DNA of 10,750 nt, from positions 1-10,750 of the forward strand of contig NZ_JAQLFJ010000003.1 in the NCBI RefSeq assembly GCF_028206795.1, given 5' to 3'. Positions 1-8,238 of the stretch are shown here, piece by piece. This stretch comes from Collinsella aerofaciens (GTDB taxonomy: Bacteria; Actinomycetota; Coriobacteriia; Coriobacteriales; Coriobacteriaceae). Under the pieces are notes generated by a model that saw nothing but the letters and a program-made list of their open reading frames with translations, was not told where the DNA came from and made no database searches. How positions within the stretch are numbered: position 1 is the stretch's first letter; every line of letters begins with the position of its first letter. Both the position numbers and the translations under genes were made by a program.

Positions 1-76
1 GGAGCTAGTTCCGCGTTGCGCTAGCTGCGGAAACGCGGGGTCCGTTCAAGCTGTTGCGTTGAGATTGAAAATCAAC

Positions 77-1354
77 CTAGGCGCTGTACTTGTTTGCCTC
101 GCCGAAGGTACCGGCCTCGACAATCCAGCCGTCCTTCATGATGACGTCCATGTTGTCGGTGTTGAGCACGTGGATGTCGGCGGCGACGTCACCGTTGACG
201 ACCAGCAGGTCGGCGCACTTGCCGGCCTCGATGGAACCGGTCTCGTCCTCGATGTGGCACATCTTGGCACCGTTGAGGGTGGCGCAGGTGATGGTCTCGA
301 CCGGGGTGAAGCCGATCTTGTCGACGAACTCGTACATCTCCTCGATGGAGCAGGTGCCGTACGGGGTGACGAAGGAGAAGGAGTCGGAGCCGATCGTCAT
401 GACGACGCCGCGCTTCTTGGCCTCGCGCAGGCAGTCGTAGTTGCGCTGCAGCTCCTTCTCGACCAGGGTGCCCTCGTACTTGTCATGCAGCTCGGGGACG
501 TAGACGGGCGGATAGGTGGCGTACCAGGTGGGCAGGAAGGCGATCGTCGGGGTGAAGAAGGTGCCCTGCTCGGCCATGAGGTCCATGGTGCGCTCATCGA
601 TATCGAAGCCGTGAATCAGCTGCTCGCAGCCAAAGCGAACGGAATCGTAGGCGGCGGCGTGGTTGTTGTAGCAGTGACTCCACACGGGGATGCCGACCAT
701 CTTTGCCTCTTCGACCACGGCCTGAATCTCCTCGGAGCAGTAGTGCTGGTCGCGACCGGAGTCCCAACGCCAGATACCGCCACCGGTAGCCCAGATCTTG
801 ATGGCATCGGGGTTCTCGCGCAGGCGACGACGGACGGCCTTACGCAGATCCCAAGGACCGTCGACCTGATCGCCCCAGGGGTGCGATTCCTTGTTGAGCT
901 CCTGGCTGCAGTGGTGGGAGTCGCCGTGGCCGGCAACACGGCAGAAGCCCAGACCGGTGGCCAGAACACGCGGGCCCTTAAAGACGCCCTTGTCGATGCA
1001 GTCACGGATCTGGATACCAAAGCGGCCGATCTCGCAGACGGTGGTGAGGCCGTGGGTGAGGCAGTCGTAGGCCTGCTTAACGGCGACGGCCTGCTTCTCG
1101 AGGAGCGGCTGCATGACCCAGTCTGTGTCATCGTCGGTCAAGTTGCCCGAGAAGTGCAGGTGGGTGTCGATCAGGCCGGGAAGGACGGTCTTGCCGGCGG
1201 CGTCGATAACCTCAACGCCCTCGGGAAGGTCCTGCATAGCACCGGCGTACTCGATCTTGCCATTGTCGTCGACGAGAACGAGGGAGTTCTCGACCGGCTC
1301 GGCACCGGTACCGTCGATGAGCTTACCGCCAACGATTGCATACTTAGTGGACAT
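77..1354 (-). CDS. Metal-dependent amidohydrolase, imidazolonepropionase/prolidase-like
   Basis: This 425-residue protein is a probable cytoplasmic hydrolase of the amidohydrolase superfamily (TIM-barrel, binuclear metal), in the imidazolonepropionase-related group whose characterised members cleave Xaa-Pro or N-acyl amino acid amide bonds. What I see: an N-terminal composite beta-sandwich start (residues 1-55), the metal-binding HxH motif in LIDTHLHF (His65, His67), a candidate carbamylated lysine in DAIKIWATGG (Lys186), metal histidines in WSHCYNNHA (His227) and LIHGFD (His248), and the catalytic aspartate in TIGSDSF (Asp324). The C-terminus (GSIEAGKCADLLVV) is the usual barrel-closing sandwich strand. 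Length and motif order are complete. The start is fixed by AAGGAGG six bases before ATG. The gene lies 131 bp downstream of the permease gene on the same strand, so the two probably share a transcript and a substrate. The exact substrate cannot be read from the sequence. Confidence 0.9.
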   Translation of the reverse strand: MSTKYAIVGGKLIDGTGAEPVENSLVLVDDNGKIEYAGAMQDLPEGVEVIDAAGKTVLPGLIDTHLHFSGNLTDDDTDWVMQPLLEKQAVAVKQAYDCLTHGLTTVCEIGRFGIQIRDCIDKGVFKGPRVLATGLGFCRVAGHGDSHHCSQELNKESHPWGDQVDGPWDLRKAVRRRLRENPDAIKIWATGGGIWRWDSGRDQHYCSEEIQAVVEEAKMVGIPVWSHCYNNHAAAYDSVRFGCEQLIHGFDIDERTMDLMAEQGTFFTPTIAFLPTWYATYPPVYVPELHDKYEGTLVEKELQRNYDCLREAKKRGVVMTIGSDSFSFVTPYGTCSIEEMYEFVDKIGFTPVETITCATLNGAKMCHIEDETGSIEAGKCADLLVVNGDVAADIHVLNTDNMDVIMKDGWIVEAGTFGEANKYSA

Positions 1355-1364
1355 GGTTCCTCCT

Positions 1365-1402
1365 TATGGATCCATATAGTGGGCGAGGCCGTGTTGGGTT
1401 AA
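1365..1402 (-). promoter_or_regulatory. Weak possible promoter and 12-bp palindrome before the amidohydrolase gene
   Basis: On the minus strand TTAACC and TATATG stand 18 bases apart, a poor but possible sigma-70-type pair. A perfect 12-bp palindrome TATGGATCCATA (1365-1376) overlaps the -10-like hexamer and lies just upstream of the ribosome binding site. It could be a repressor site or chance. If real, the amidohydrolase could also be transcribed apart from the permease. Confidence 0.2.
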
Positions 1403-1436
1403 GGCCTCACAAAGCTACCCAAGTGGTGCCGGGTTC

Positions 1437-1465
1437 GGTGCGCGGAAGAGAGGGGTCCGCGCACC
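1437..1465 (-). promoter_or_regulatory. Perfect 10-bp hairpin between permease and amidohydrolase genes
   Basis: Arms at 1437-1446 and 1456-1465 (GGTGCGCGGA and its exact complement) enclose a 9-base loop, starting 20 bases past the permease stop codon. No U-tract follows on the minus strand, so it is not a standard intrinsic terminator. It may stabilise the upstream mRNA end, cause partial termination, or serve as a processing site that sets permease and hydrolase levels apart. The structure is seen directly. The role is inferred. Confidence 0.5.
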
Positions 1466-1485
1466 CGATCCGCCCCGGCTAGGCG

Positions 1486-2937
1486 TTATTTTTTGCGGGA
1501 ATTGGTGAAGGCCATGAGGGCCAGGCCAACGGCCAGCCAGCCGATCACGATGCTCCACTCCACCATGTTGAGGGAGGCGGGAGAGAACGGGACCACGAGC
1601 AGGCCGATGATGACGGCGCAGGCAGCGACAGCGAGGCTGATGCCAAACTTGCCGCCGGGCACCTCGTAGGGACGAGGCAGGTCGGGCTCGGTGAAGCGCA
1701 TGCGCAGGCAAGCGAGGGCGACCATGCCGCAGGAGAAGATGAAGGCGAGAGCCGACACGTTGGTCAGAGGGATGAGCATGTTCTTGCCCAGGAACGGACC
1801 GATGACGGTGATGACGCCCAGAACGGCGCAGGCGAGCTTGGGAGCGCCGGACTTGGGATCGACCTCGGCGAACTTCTCGGGCAGCTGGCCCTTGCGGCCC
1901 ATGGCGAGCATGATGCGGCTCGTGGCGCCGTAGAAGGAGTTCATCGGGCCCATGGGTCCAAGCGTGGCGATGACGAGCATGGCAAGGTACAGGAGCATGT
2001 TGATGCCCTTGAGGCAGGCAAGCGCGGGAACCGGGCTCTTAACAAACTCATGCCAGTCGAGGATGGTGCCGAACGAGTAGATGCAGACCATGTAGAAGCC
2101 GCCGGCGGCCAGCAGGGCCAGGGAGATGATCTTGCCGAACTTGTTCCAGTTGAGGCCCTCGGCTGCTTCCTCAGCCTGCTGAGGAATGGTATCGAAGCCG
2201 GCGTAGAAGAACGGGGTCAAAACCAGGACCGACACGATGCCGGCGAACAGGCTGGTGCCCTCGGTAGCGGGCTTGCCGCCGCCAGCACCGGTGACCTGGG
2301 AGAACACGGGCATGGCGTGTTCCGGCGAACCGGTGAACAGCGAGACACCCATGGCGAGCAGCATGCCGCAGAGCAGAGCCTTGGTCAGGAAGGCCTGGAG
2401 CTTGGCGGCCGAGCTGGCACCGCGGAAGTTGAGGAAGATGACGTAGACTGCAAAGCCGAGCGCGATTAGCGTCGGGAACAAGTAAACGTCGGCGCCCAAG
2501 ATGGTGTAGAGCTTGACGGCGCGCAGCCACTCAAGACCGGGCAGGCTGCCGAACATCTCGGACACGAGGGTCGAAATGGCGATGGCCTCCCACGGGCACA
2601 GGATGCCGTTGCCCAGGGCCAGGAGCCAACCGGTGATGTAGCTCAGCGTACGGCCAAAGCTACGGTCGACATACTCGACGATGCCGCCCGAGATGGGGAT
2701 AGCAGCCGTGAGCTCACCGAAAACAGCTCCGACGGGCACGAGGAAGATTGCACCCAAGAGGAATGCGATCATAGCGGGAACGGGACCGCCGCCCACGACC
2801 ATCCAGTCGCCGACCTGCAGGACCCAACCAGTACCGATGATGGCACCGAAACCGATGGTGAAGAAGTTCCAGAGCGAAAGCGTTTTCTTCATGCCGCCGT
2901 TACCTTCGACTGCAACTTCTGCGTTCTTGTCCGCCAT
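1486..2937 (-). CDS. APC-superfamily amino acid permease
   Basis: This 483-residue integral membrane protein resembles amino acid/polyamine/organocation (APC) transporters, which move amino acids or their derivatives by proton symport or exchange. I see a short polar N-terminus, then a first membrane helix with the unwound substrate-binding signature GFGAIIGTGWV (residues about 29-39), about twelve hydrophobic segments through to residue 475, and a basic C-terminal tail (SRKK). The loop SRIMLAMGRKGQLPEKFAEV, with a small GP-rich stretch before it, is typical of the cytoplasmic loop following TM8 in APC permeases. ATG is preceded by AGGAGG with six bases between, so the start is well supported. 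The amidohydrolase downstream on the same strand suggests this permease imports its substrate, a peptide-like or acylated amino acid, or exports a product. Substrate specificity is not readable here. Confidence 0.9.
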   Translation of the reverse strand: MADKNAEVAVEGNGGMKKTLSLWNFFTIGFGAIIGTGWVLQVGDWMVVGGGPVPAMIAFLLGAIFLVPVGAVFGELTAAIPISGGIVEYVDRSFGRTLSYITGWLLALGNGILCPWEAIAISTLVSEMFGSLPGLEWLRAVKLYTILGADVYLFPTLIALGFAVYVIFLNFRGASSAAKLQAFLTKALLCGMLLAMGVSLFTGSPEHAMPVFSQVTGAGGGKPATEGTSLFAGIVSVLVLTPFFYAGFDTIPQQAEEAAEGLNWNKFGKIISLALLAAGGFYMVCIYSFGTILDWHEFVKSPVPALACLKGINMLLYLAMLVIATLGPMGPMNSFYGATSRIMLAMGRKGQLPEKFAEVDPKSGAPKLACAVLGVITVIGPFLGKNMLIPLTNVSALAFIFSCGMVALACLRMRFTEPDLPRPYEVPGGKFGISLAVAACAVIIGLLVVPFSPASLNMVEWSIVIGWLAVGLALMAFTNSRKK

Positions 2938-2957
2938 TGTTCCCCTCCTTTCCTTAT

Positions 2958-3003
2958 TGACGCCTCTTTGGCGTCACCCCTTGCGCGGTCTGTTTTGCCG
3001 CGC
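2958..3003 (-). promoter_or_regulatory. Two tandem hairpins in the permease 5' leader
   Basis: The first has 7-bp perfect arms TGACGCC/GGCGTCA at 2958-2964 and 2970-2976 with a 5-base loop, ending about ten bases before the permease ribosome binding site. The second has 6-bp arms at 2983-2988 and 2998-3003. Placed directly before the AGGAGG, they could affect translation initiation or mRNA stability, or the first could be an operator. The structures are visible. The function is inferred. Confidence 0.4.
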
Positions 3004-3220
3004 GCTTTTATTTCGTGGCTTTAAGATACGGCCTTGGCACAGCAGCGCCGCTTGTGGCTCGACCGAAGGCAGAACTGCAAAACGAGCGGCGCCGTTTTTG
3101 GGACGAACGGCGGAAGACGTCATTCGTCTTGGACGCTTTCATCTTGTCTGCTTTTGAATACCTGTTGCCGTGACGCTTGGCGCGCGGCGCGGCAACGTTC
3201 ATACCATTTGTCAGGCTTTT

Positions 3221-3252
3221 GGCGCACATACCCATGTGTCGCGCCTCTTTTT
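3221..3252 (+). terminator. Intrinsic-terminator-like hairpin upstream of the C39-like gene
   Basis: GGCGC-ACAT (3221-3229) pairs with ATGT and GCGCC (3234-3237 and 3241-3245), with a 4-base loop and a 3-base bulge. The stem is followed by TCTTTTT. This has the form of a plus-strand rho-independent terminator, yet it sits 41 bases before the start of the plus-strand peptidase gene, with no plus-strand coding gene before it. It could end a small RNA or act as an attenuator. The bulge weakens the case. Confidence 0.4.
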
Positions 3253-3293
3253 ATGTAGGATAGACAAGTTACACATGAGGCAAGGTGATTCGA

Positions 3294-4295
3294 ATGGCAT
3301 ATGGATACAATGACGGCGACCAACGGCCACAAAGCGTGCGCCTTGCCGGCCGCACCACGCCAACGCCCAGAAGCACCTCCGACAACGACAACCCGCAGCG
3401 CCCCCAAGAGCAGCTCGGGGCTTCTTCGCGGCAACAAAGCCGTACCGTGCAGCAGTCAGACCGCATGAGTACGAGCACACGCCAACGCCAGACCGACACA
3501 TCGCAGCCGCGCCGCTACGATCGCCGTAAGACCGACTACTACGTTAAACGCTCCTTTTCGCGACCTCAACGCGATCGCGGCAATTCCGCCCCCCACCCCG
3601 CGTCGCATACCACAAGCCACGTGCTTCCGGCCCGCCGCCTACGCCTTGCGCTTTGCTCCATTGCCGCCTGCCTCGTCTTTGTGTTTTTGGGATCCTGTAT
3701 CTCCCACGGATCAGCCGGTCTTGAGCCCACTGCCGAGGACAAGCTGCTTAAAGCTCCCGTCGCGCCCGGTTACTCCTTCGCGTTCTCGACCCCACGCTCG
3801 CAATGGCAGGCCGGCACCATGCCCCACATCTACCAAATTGACCCCGCATGGTCGGAGCTGCCCTATGCCGGTGGCACTATTCGCGAAAACGCTTGCGGTC
3901 CCACTTGCCTCACCATGGTCTATATCTTTAAGACCGGCCATACCGATAAGACGCCGGTCGATATATGCGCACTGGCCGAAGCCGGCAACTACGCCCCCAC
4001 TGGTGCCACCGAGTGGTCGTTTATGACAGGCGGTGCGTGGCAGCTGGGGCTCAACGGAACACAGCTCTATAACAATCGCGAATCGATTACCCAAGCACTT
4101 CGCTCGGGTGCGCCCGTCATCGCCGCAGTGCGCCCCGGCACGTTTACCAACGTAGGCCACTATATCGTGCTCTACGGCATCGACGATGCCAACCAGATTG
4201 ACGTCTACGACCCCAACTCGGCCAGCCGCAGCGCCCGCCGCTGGGGCGTGGTGGAGGTCCTCAACGAAATCGAAGCCATGTGGGCCTACTACTAG
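3294..4295 (+). CDS. Membrane-anchored C39-like cysteine peptidase family protein
   Basis: The 333-residue protein has three parts. Residues 1-115 are polar and low in complexity (rich in Gln, Arg, Ser, Thr, Pro, Asp) and probably disordered. Residues 116-135 form one hydrophobic segment preceded by RRLR, giving an N-in, C-out orientation. Residues 145-333 form a papain-like domain of the C39/C39_2 type, with catalytic Cys201 in ENACGPTCLT, His289 in VGHYIVLYGID and Asp306 in VYDPNS. Cys201, His289 and Asp306 appear intact, so an extracellular peptidase or amidase acting on peptides or cell-wall material is likely, but the substrate is unknown. There is no ABC transporter domain, so it is not a bacteriocin-processing exporter. 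ATG at 3294 is chosen because AAGGTG lies six bases upstream. A GTG at 3285 would add three residues with poorer spacing. The hydrophobic segment ends in LGSC (Cys135), a lipobox-like match. The stop codon abuts a repeat element. Confidence 0.8.
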   Translation: MAYGYNDGDQRPQSVRLAGRTTPTPRSTSDNDNPQRPQEQLGASSRQQSRTVQQSDRMSTSTRQRQTDTSQPRRYDRRKTDYYVKRSFSRPQRDRGNSAPHPASHTTSHVLPARRLRLALCSIAACLVFVFLGSCISHGSAGLEPTAEDKLLKAPVAPGYSFAFSTPRSQWQAGTMPHIYQIDPAWSELPYAGGTIRENACGPTCLTMVYIFKTGHTDKTPVDICALAEAGNYAPTGATEWSFMTGGAWQLGLNGTQLYNNRESITQALRSGAPVIAAVRPGTFTNVGHYIVLYGIDDANQIDVYDPNSASRSARRWGVVEVLNEIEAMWAYY

Positions 4296-4337
4296 TCATT
4301 GGGGACACTCATTGGGGACAGACTTAAATGAGTAGTC
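4294..4337 (+). repeat. Tandem 13-bp repeat and partial TCATTGGGGAC element
   Basis: TCATTGGGGACAC (4296-4308) is followed directly by TCATTGGGGACAG (4309-4321), giving a tandem duplication with one difference. The stretch 4309-4337, ending AAATGAGTAGTC, is repeated exactly at 4614-4642 and approximately at 10421-10449. The repeat end AGTCATTGGGGAC begins inside the peptidase gene's TAG stop codon. Confidence 0.85.
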
Positions 4338-4361
4338 CCAGATTGCCAGGAACCGCCGGTA

Positions 4362-4409
4362 CGGAAAGCGCATCCCACTTTGGAACTCAATGGTGAGATG
4401 CGCTTTCCG
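4362..4409. repeat. Long palindromic repeat, 13-bp perfect arms
   Basis: CGGAAAGCGCATC (4362-4374) is exactly complementary to GATGCGCTTTCCG (4397-4409). After one C/A mismatch, CAC pairs with GTG inside the 22-base centre, lengthening the stem. No T-tract follows on either strand, so it is a repeat hairpin rather than a terminator. It resembles the hairpin at 4487-4532 and a decayed version at 10384-10415. Confidence 0.85.
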
Positions 4410-4486
4410 CTAGCGGTCCGTTTGGGAAACTGAGAGCCACTTTTCGGCATATTTCCGGGATGCATTTTCCGTTTGAGGGCCTCAAG

Positions 4487-4532
4487 GGAAACCGCGTCCC
4501 ATGTTGGAAGCTCATTCTGGGATGCGCTTTCC
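4487..4532. repeat. Second palindromic repeat of the same family, imperfect 15-bp stem
   Basis: Arms 4487-4501 (GGAAACCGCGTCCCA) and 4518-4532 (TGGGATGCGCTTTCC) pair over 15 positions with one C/C mismatch and one G-T wobble, around a 16-base loop. The right arm matches the right arm of the 4362-4409 hairpin, and the shared centre wording (TTGGAA, CTCA) shows common origin. Confidence 0.8.
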
Positions 4533-4611
4533 GCAGTTGATCGATGCGGGCTTTAAGGACTATCCCAAGCTGCCGGCAAGAAAGGAACGTCCCCAAGTGC
4601 CGGGTTTCCGC

Positions 4612-4667
4612 AGTCATTGGGGACAGACTTAAATGAGTAGTCGTTTAAGAACGTCCCCAACGACTAC
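4612..4667. repeat. TCATTGGGGAC palindromic element, copy next to the bglA terminator
   Basis: AGTCATTGGGGAC (4612-4624) and GTCCCCAACGACT (4653-4665) form terminal inverted repeats with one substitution (a G-T wobble in RNA). Inside, GTAGTCGTT (4637-4645) and AACGACTAC (4659-4667) form a second perfect 9-bp inverted repeat that uses the same right arm. The element is small and codes for nothing, like a MITE or REP-type repeat. Confidence 0.8.
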
Positions 4668-4699
4668 CCACAGAATGAGGGTCTCATCGGGGACTAGGT

Positions 4700-4740
4700 A
4701 AATAGCAAAAGCCCCCGCGGCCGAAGCGGACCGCGGGGGC
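4700..4740 (-). terminator. Rho-independent terminator of the beta-glucoside PTS operon
   Basis: On the minus strand, 17 bases after the glucosidase stop codon, a perfect 10-bp GC stem (GCCCCCGCGG with its complement, 4711-4720 and 4731-4740) encloses a loop that can itself pair CCG/CGG. It is followed by TTTTGCTATTT. This is a classic intrinsic terminator shape. The flank after the stem is nearly identical to that of the terminator at 10524-10560. Confidence 0.9.
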
Positions 4741-4756
4741 AACAGACCTGCAAGAG

Positions 4757-7562
<2,806 letters not shown>

Positions 7563-7571
7563 GGTCGCCTC

Positions 7572-7865
7572 CTAACCCAACAGCGACTGGGCGAGCGCCA
7601 GCACGTTGGCGGCGTTGCCCATGCCGTAGTCCTGTGCGGGGATGACCGCGGTCGGCTTACCGCTCCCCTGCTTGACGGTGTTGAGCTGGTAGGACACCTG
7701 CGGCCCCAAGAGCAGCACGTCATAATTGGCGCACGTCTCCTGATACTCGCCGATACCCACCGCATCGATATCGAGCTCGATGCCGTTTTGCTCCGCATAT
7801 TTCTCGAGTTTCTTCATCAGAATGCTTGTAGACAGACCAGCTGCGCAAACAAGAAGGATCTTCAT
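7572..7865 (-). CDS. celA: PTS lactose/cellobiose-family EIIB
   Basis: This 97-residue cytoplasmic phosphocarrier takes phosphate from EIIA and passes it to the sugar bound by EIIC. The start MKILLVCAAGLSTSILMKKL contains the phosphorylated Cys7 and the P-loop-like AAGLSTS turn, followed by the alternating alpha/beta pattern of the EIIB-cellobiose fold (DVLLLGPQVSYQ). Length fits the family. I prefer ATG at 7865, which has GAAGGG eight bases upstream. An ATG at 7883 would add six residues (MRRESL) with no ribosome binding site, placing charged residues before the first beta strand. It lies 46 bases after the EIIA stop and nine before EIIC. Function as the EIIB of this set is strongly supported by context. 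Confidence 0.92.
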   Translation of the reverse strand: MKILLVCAAGLSTSILMKKLEKYAEQNGIELDIDAVGIGEYQETCANYDVLLLGPQVSYQLNTVKQGSGKPTAVIPAQDYGMGNAANVLALAQSLLG

Positions 7866-7911
7866 AAGGGATTCCCTTCGCATTGATTGGTTGGATAGTC
7901 ACCGCACGCCG

Positions 7912-8238
7912 CTAGGCGTTCTTGGTTGCAGTGCACTCATACAGGCAGATCAGCTCCTGCACGAGCTCCTGAGCAAGCATGGAGCACATGAGGTGGTCCT
8001 GAGCATGGACCAGCAACACATCCACCGACAGATGCTCGCCCGCTGCCTCAGTCGAAAGCAGCTGCGTTTGGATGTGGTGAGCCTTGATTCCCGCATCCTT
8101 TGACTGCTTCATGAGTTTGGCGGCGGCGTCAAAATCCCCCGCTTTTGCCTTTTCAAGGGCTTCGAAGGCAAGGCTGCGTGCCTCTCCCGCTGCAGCGACC
8201 AGCTGAAACGAAACCATCTCGGTTCCCTGATCGTCCAT
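7912..8238 (-). CDS. celC: PTS lactose/cellobiose-family EIIA
   Basis: This 108-residue cytoplasmic EIIA accepts phosphate from HPr and hands it to EIIB. It has the helical, alanine-rich pattern of Lac-type EIIA proteins, which form trimers, with AAKLMKQSKDAGIKAHHIQT in the middle and the active site LLVHAQDHLM. His78 is the expected phosphorylated histidine and Asp81 the expected metal ligand of the trimer core. ATG follows GAGGAG with a 6-base spacer. It is the first PTS gene after the regulator, with 119 bases in between that could hold an operon promoter. The symbol is by homology to chitobiose/cellobiose EIIA. Confidence 0.92.
   Translation of the reverse strand: MDDQGTEMVSFQLVAAAGEARSLAFEALEKAKAGDFDAAAKLMKQSKDAGIKAHHIQTQLLSTEAAGEHLSVDVLLVHAQDHLMCSMLAQELVQELICLYECTATKNA

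Larger units (their letters stand above)
2938..3293. other. Divergent intergenic region, hairpin-rich, no convincing gene
   Basis: These 356 bases separate the permease (leftward) and the C39-like peptidase gene (rightward), so promoters for both should lie here. I cannot name a convincing -35/-10 pair for either. The region is dense in inverted repeats: 2958-2976, 2983-3003, 3045-3092, 3114-3130, 3164-3196 and 3221-3245. Three of these (2983-3003, 3045-3092, 3221-3245) have T-rich stretches after them on the plus strand. A 75-codon basic reading frame on the minus strand is noted as a finding but is weak. A leader RNA, attenuator or small RNA is possible. I recognise no known riboswitch class. 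Confidence 0.6.
4296..4756. other. Repeat-filled region between convergent genes
   Basis: These 461 bases lie between the 3' ends of the C39-like gene and the 6-phospho-beta-glucosidase gene. I see no coding sequence. The region holds several partial copies of a palindromic repeat family: TCATTGGGGAC at 4296-4306, 4309-4319 and 4614-4624, two GGAAA/TTTCC hairpins (4362-4409 and 4487-4532), a related single arm at 4456-4471, a truncated end GAACGTCCCCAA around 4586-4596, and the block 4612-4740 that recurs near 10419-10560. The right end contains the terminator of the beta-glucoside operon. Confidence 0.8.

Noticed and set aside
59..1402. 447-codon plus-strand open frame opposite the amidohydrolase
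   Set aside because: It is longer than the gene on the other strand, but its product is a low-complexity Gly/Val/Asp/Leu mixture with no domain. The minus strand has clear amidohydrolase motifs and a strong ribosome binding site. Long antisense frames are expected in GC-rich DNA.
4387..4617. 76-codon minus-strand open frame in the repeat cluster
   Set aside because: It runs through the palindromic repeats and reflects their sequence rather than a protein, and I see no ribosome binding site or family likeness.
4296..4670. Remnant insertion sequence
   Set aside because: Inverted repeats are present but no transposase fragment can be seen in any frame, so only a noncoding repeat element is supported.
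4296..4700. CRISPR array suggested by repeated short motifs
   Set aside because: The repeats differ in length and spacing, are partly tandem and partly inverted, and there are no uniform unique spacers or cas genes.
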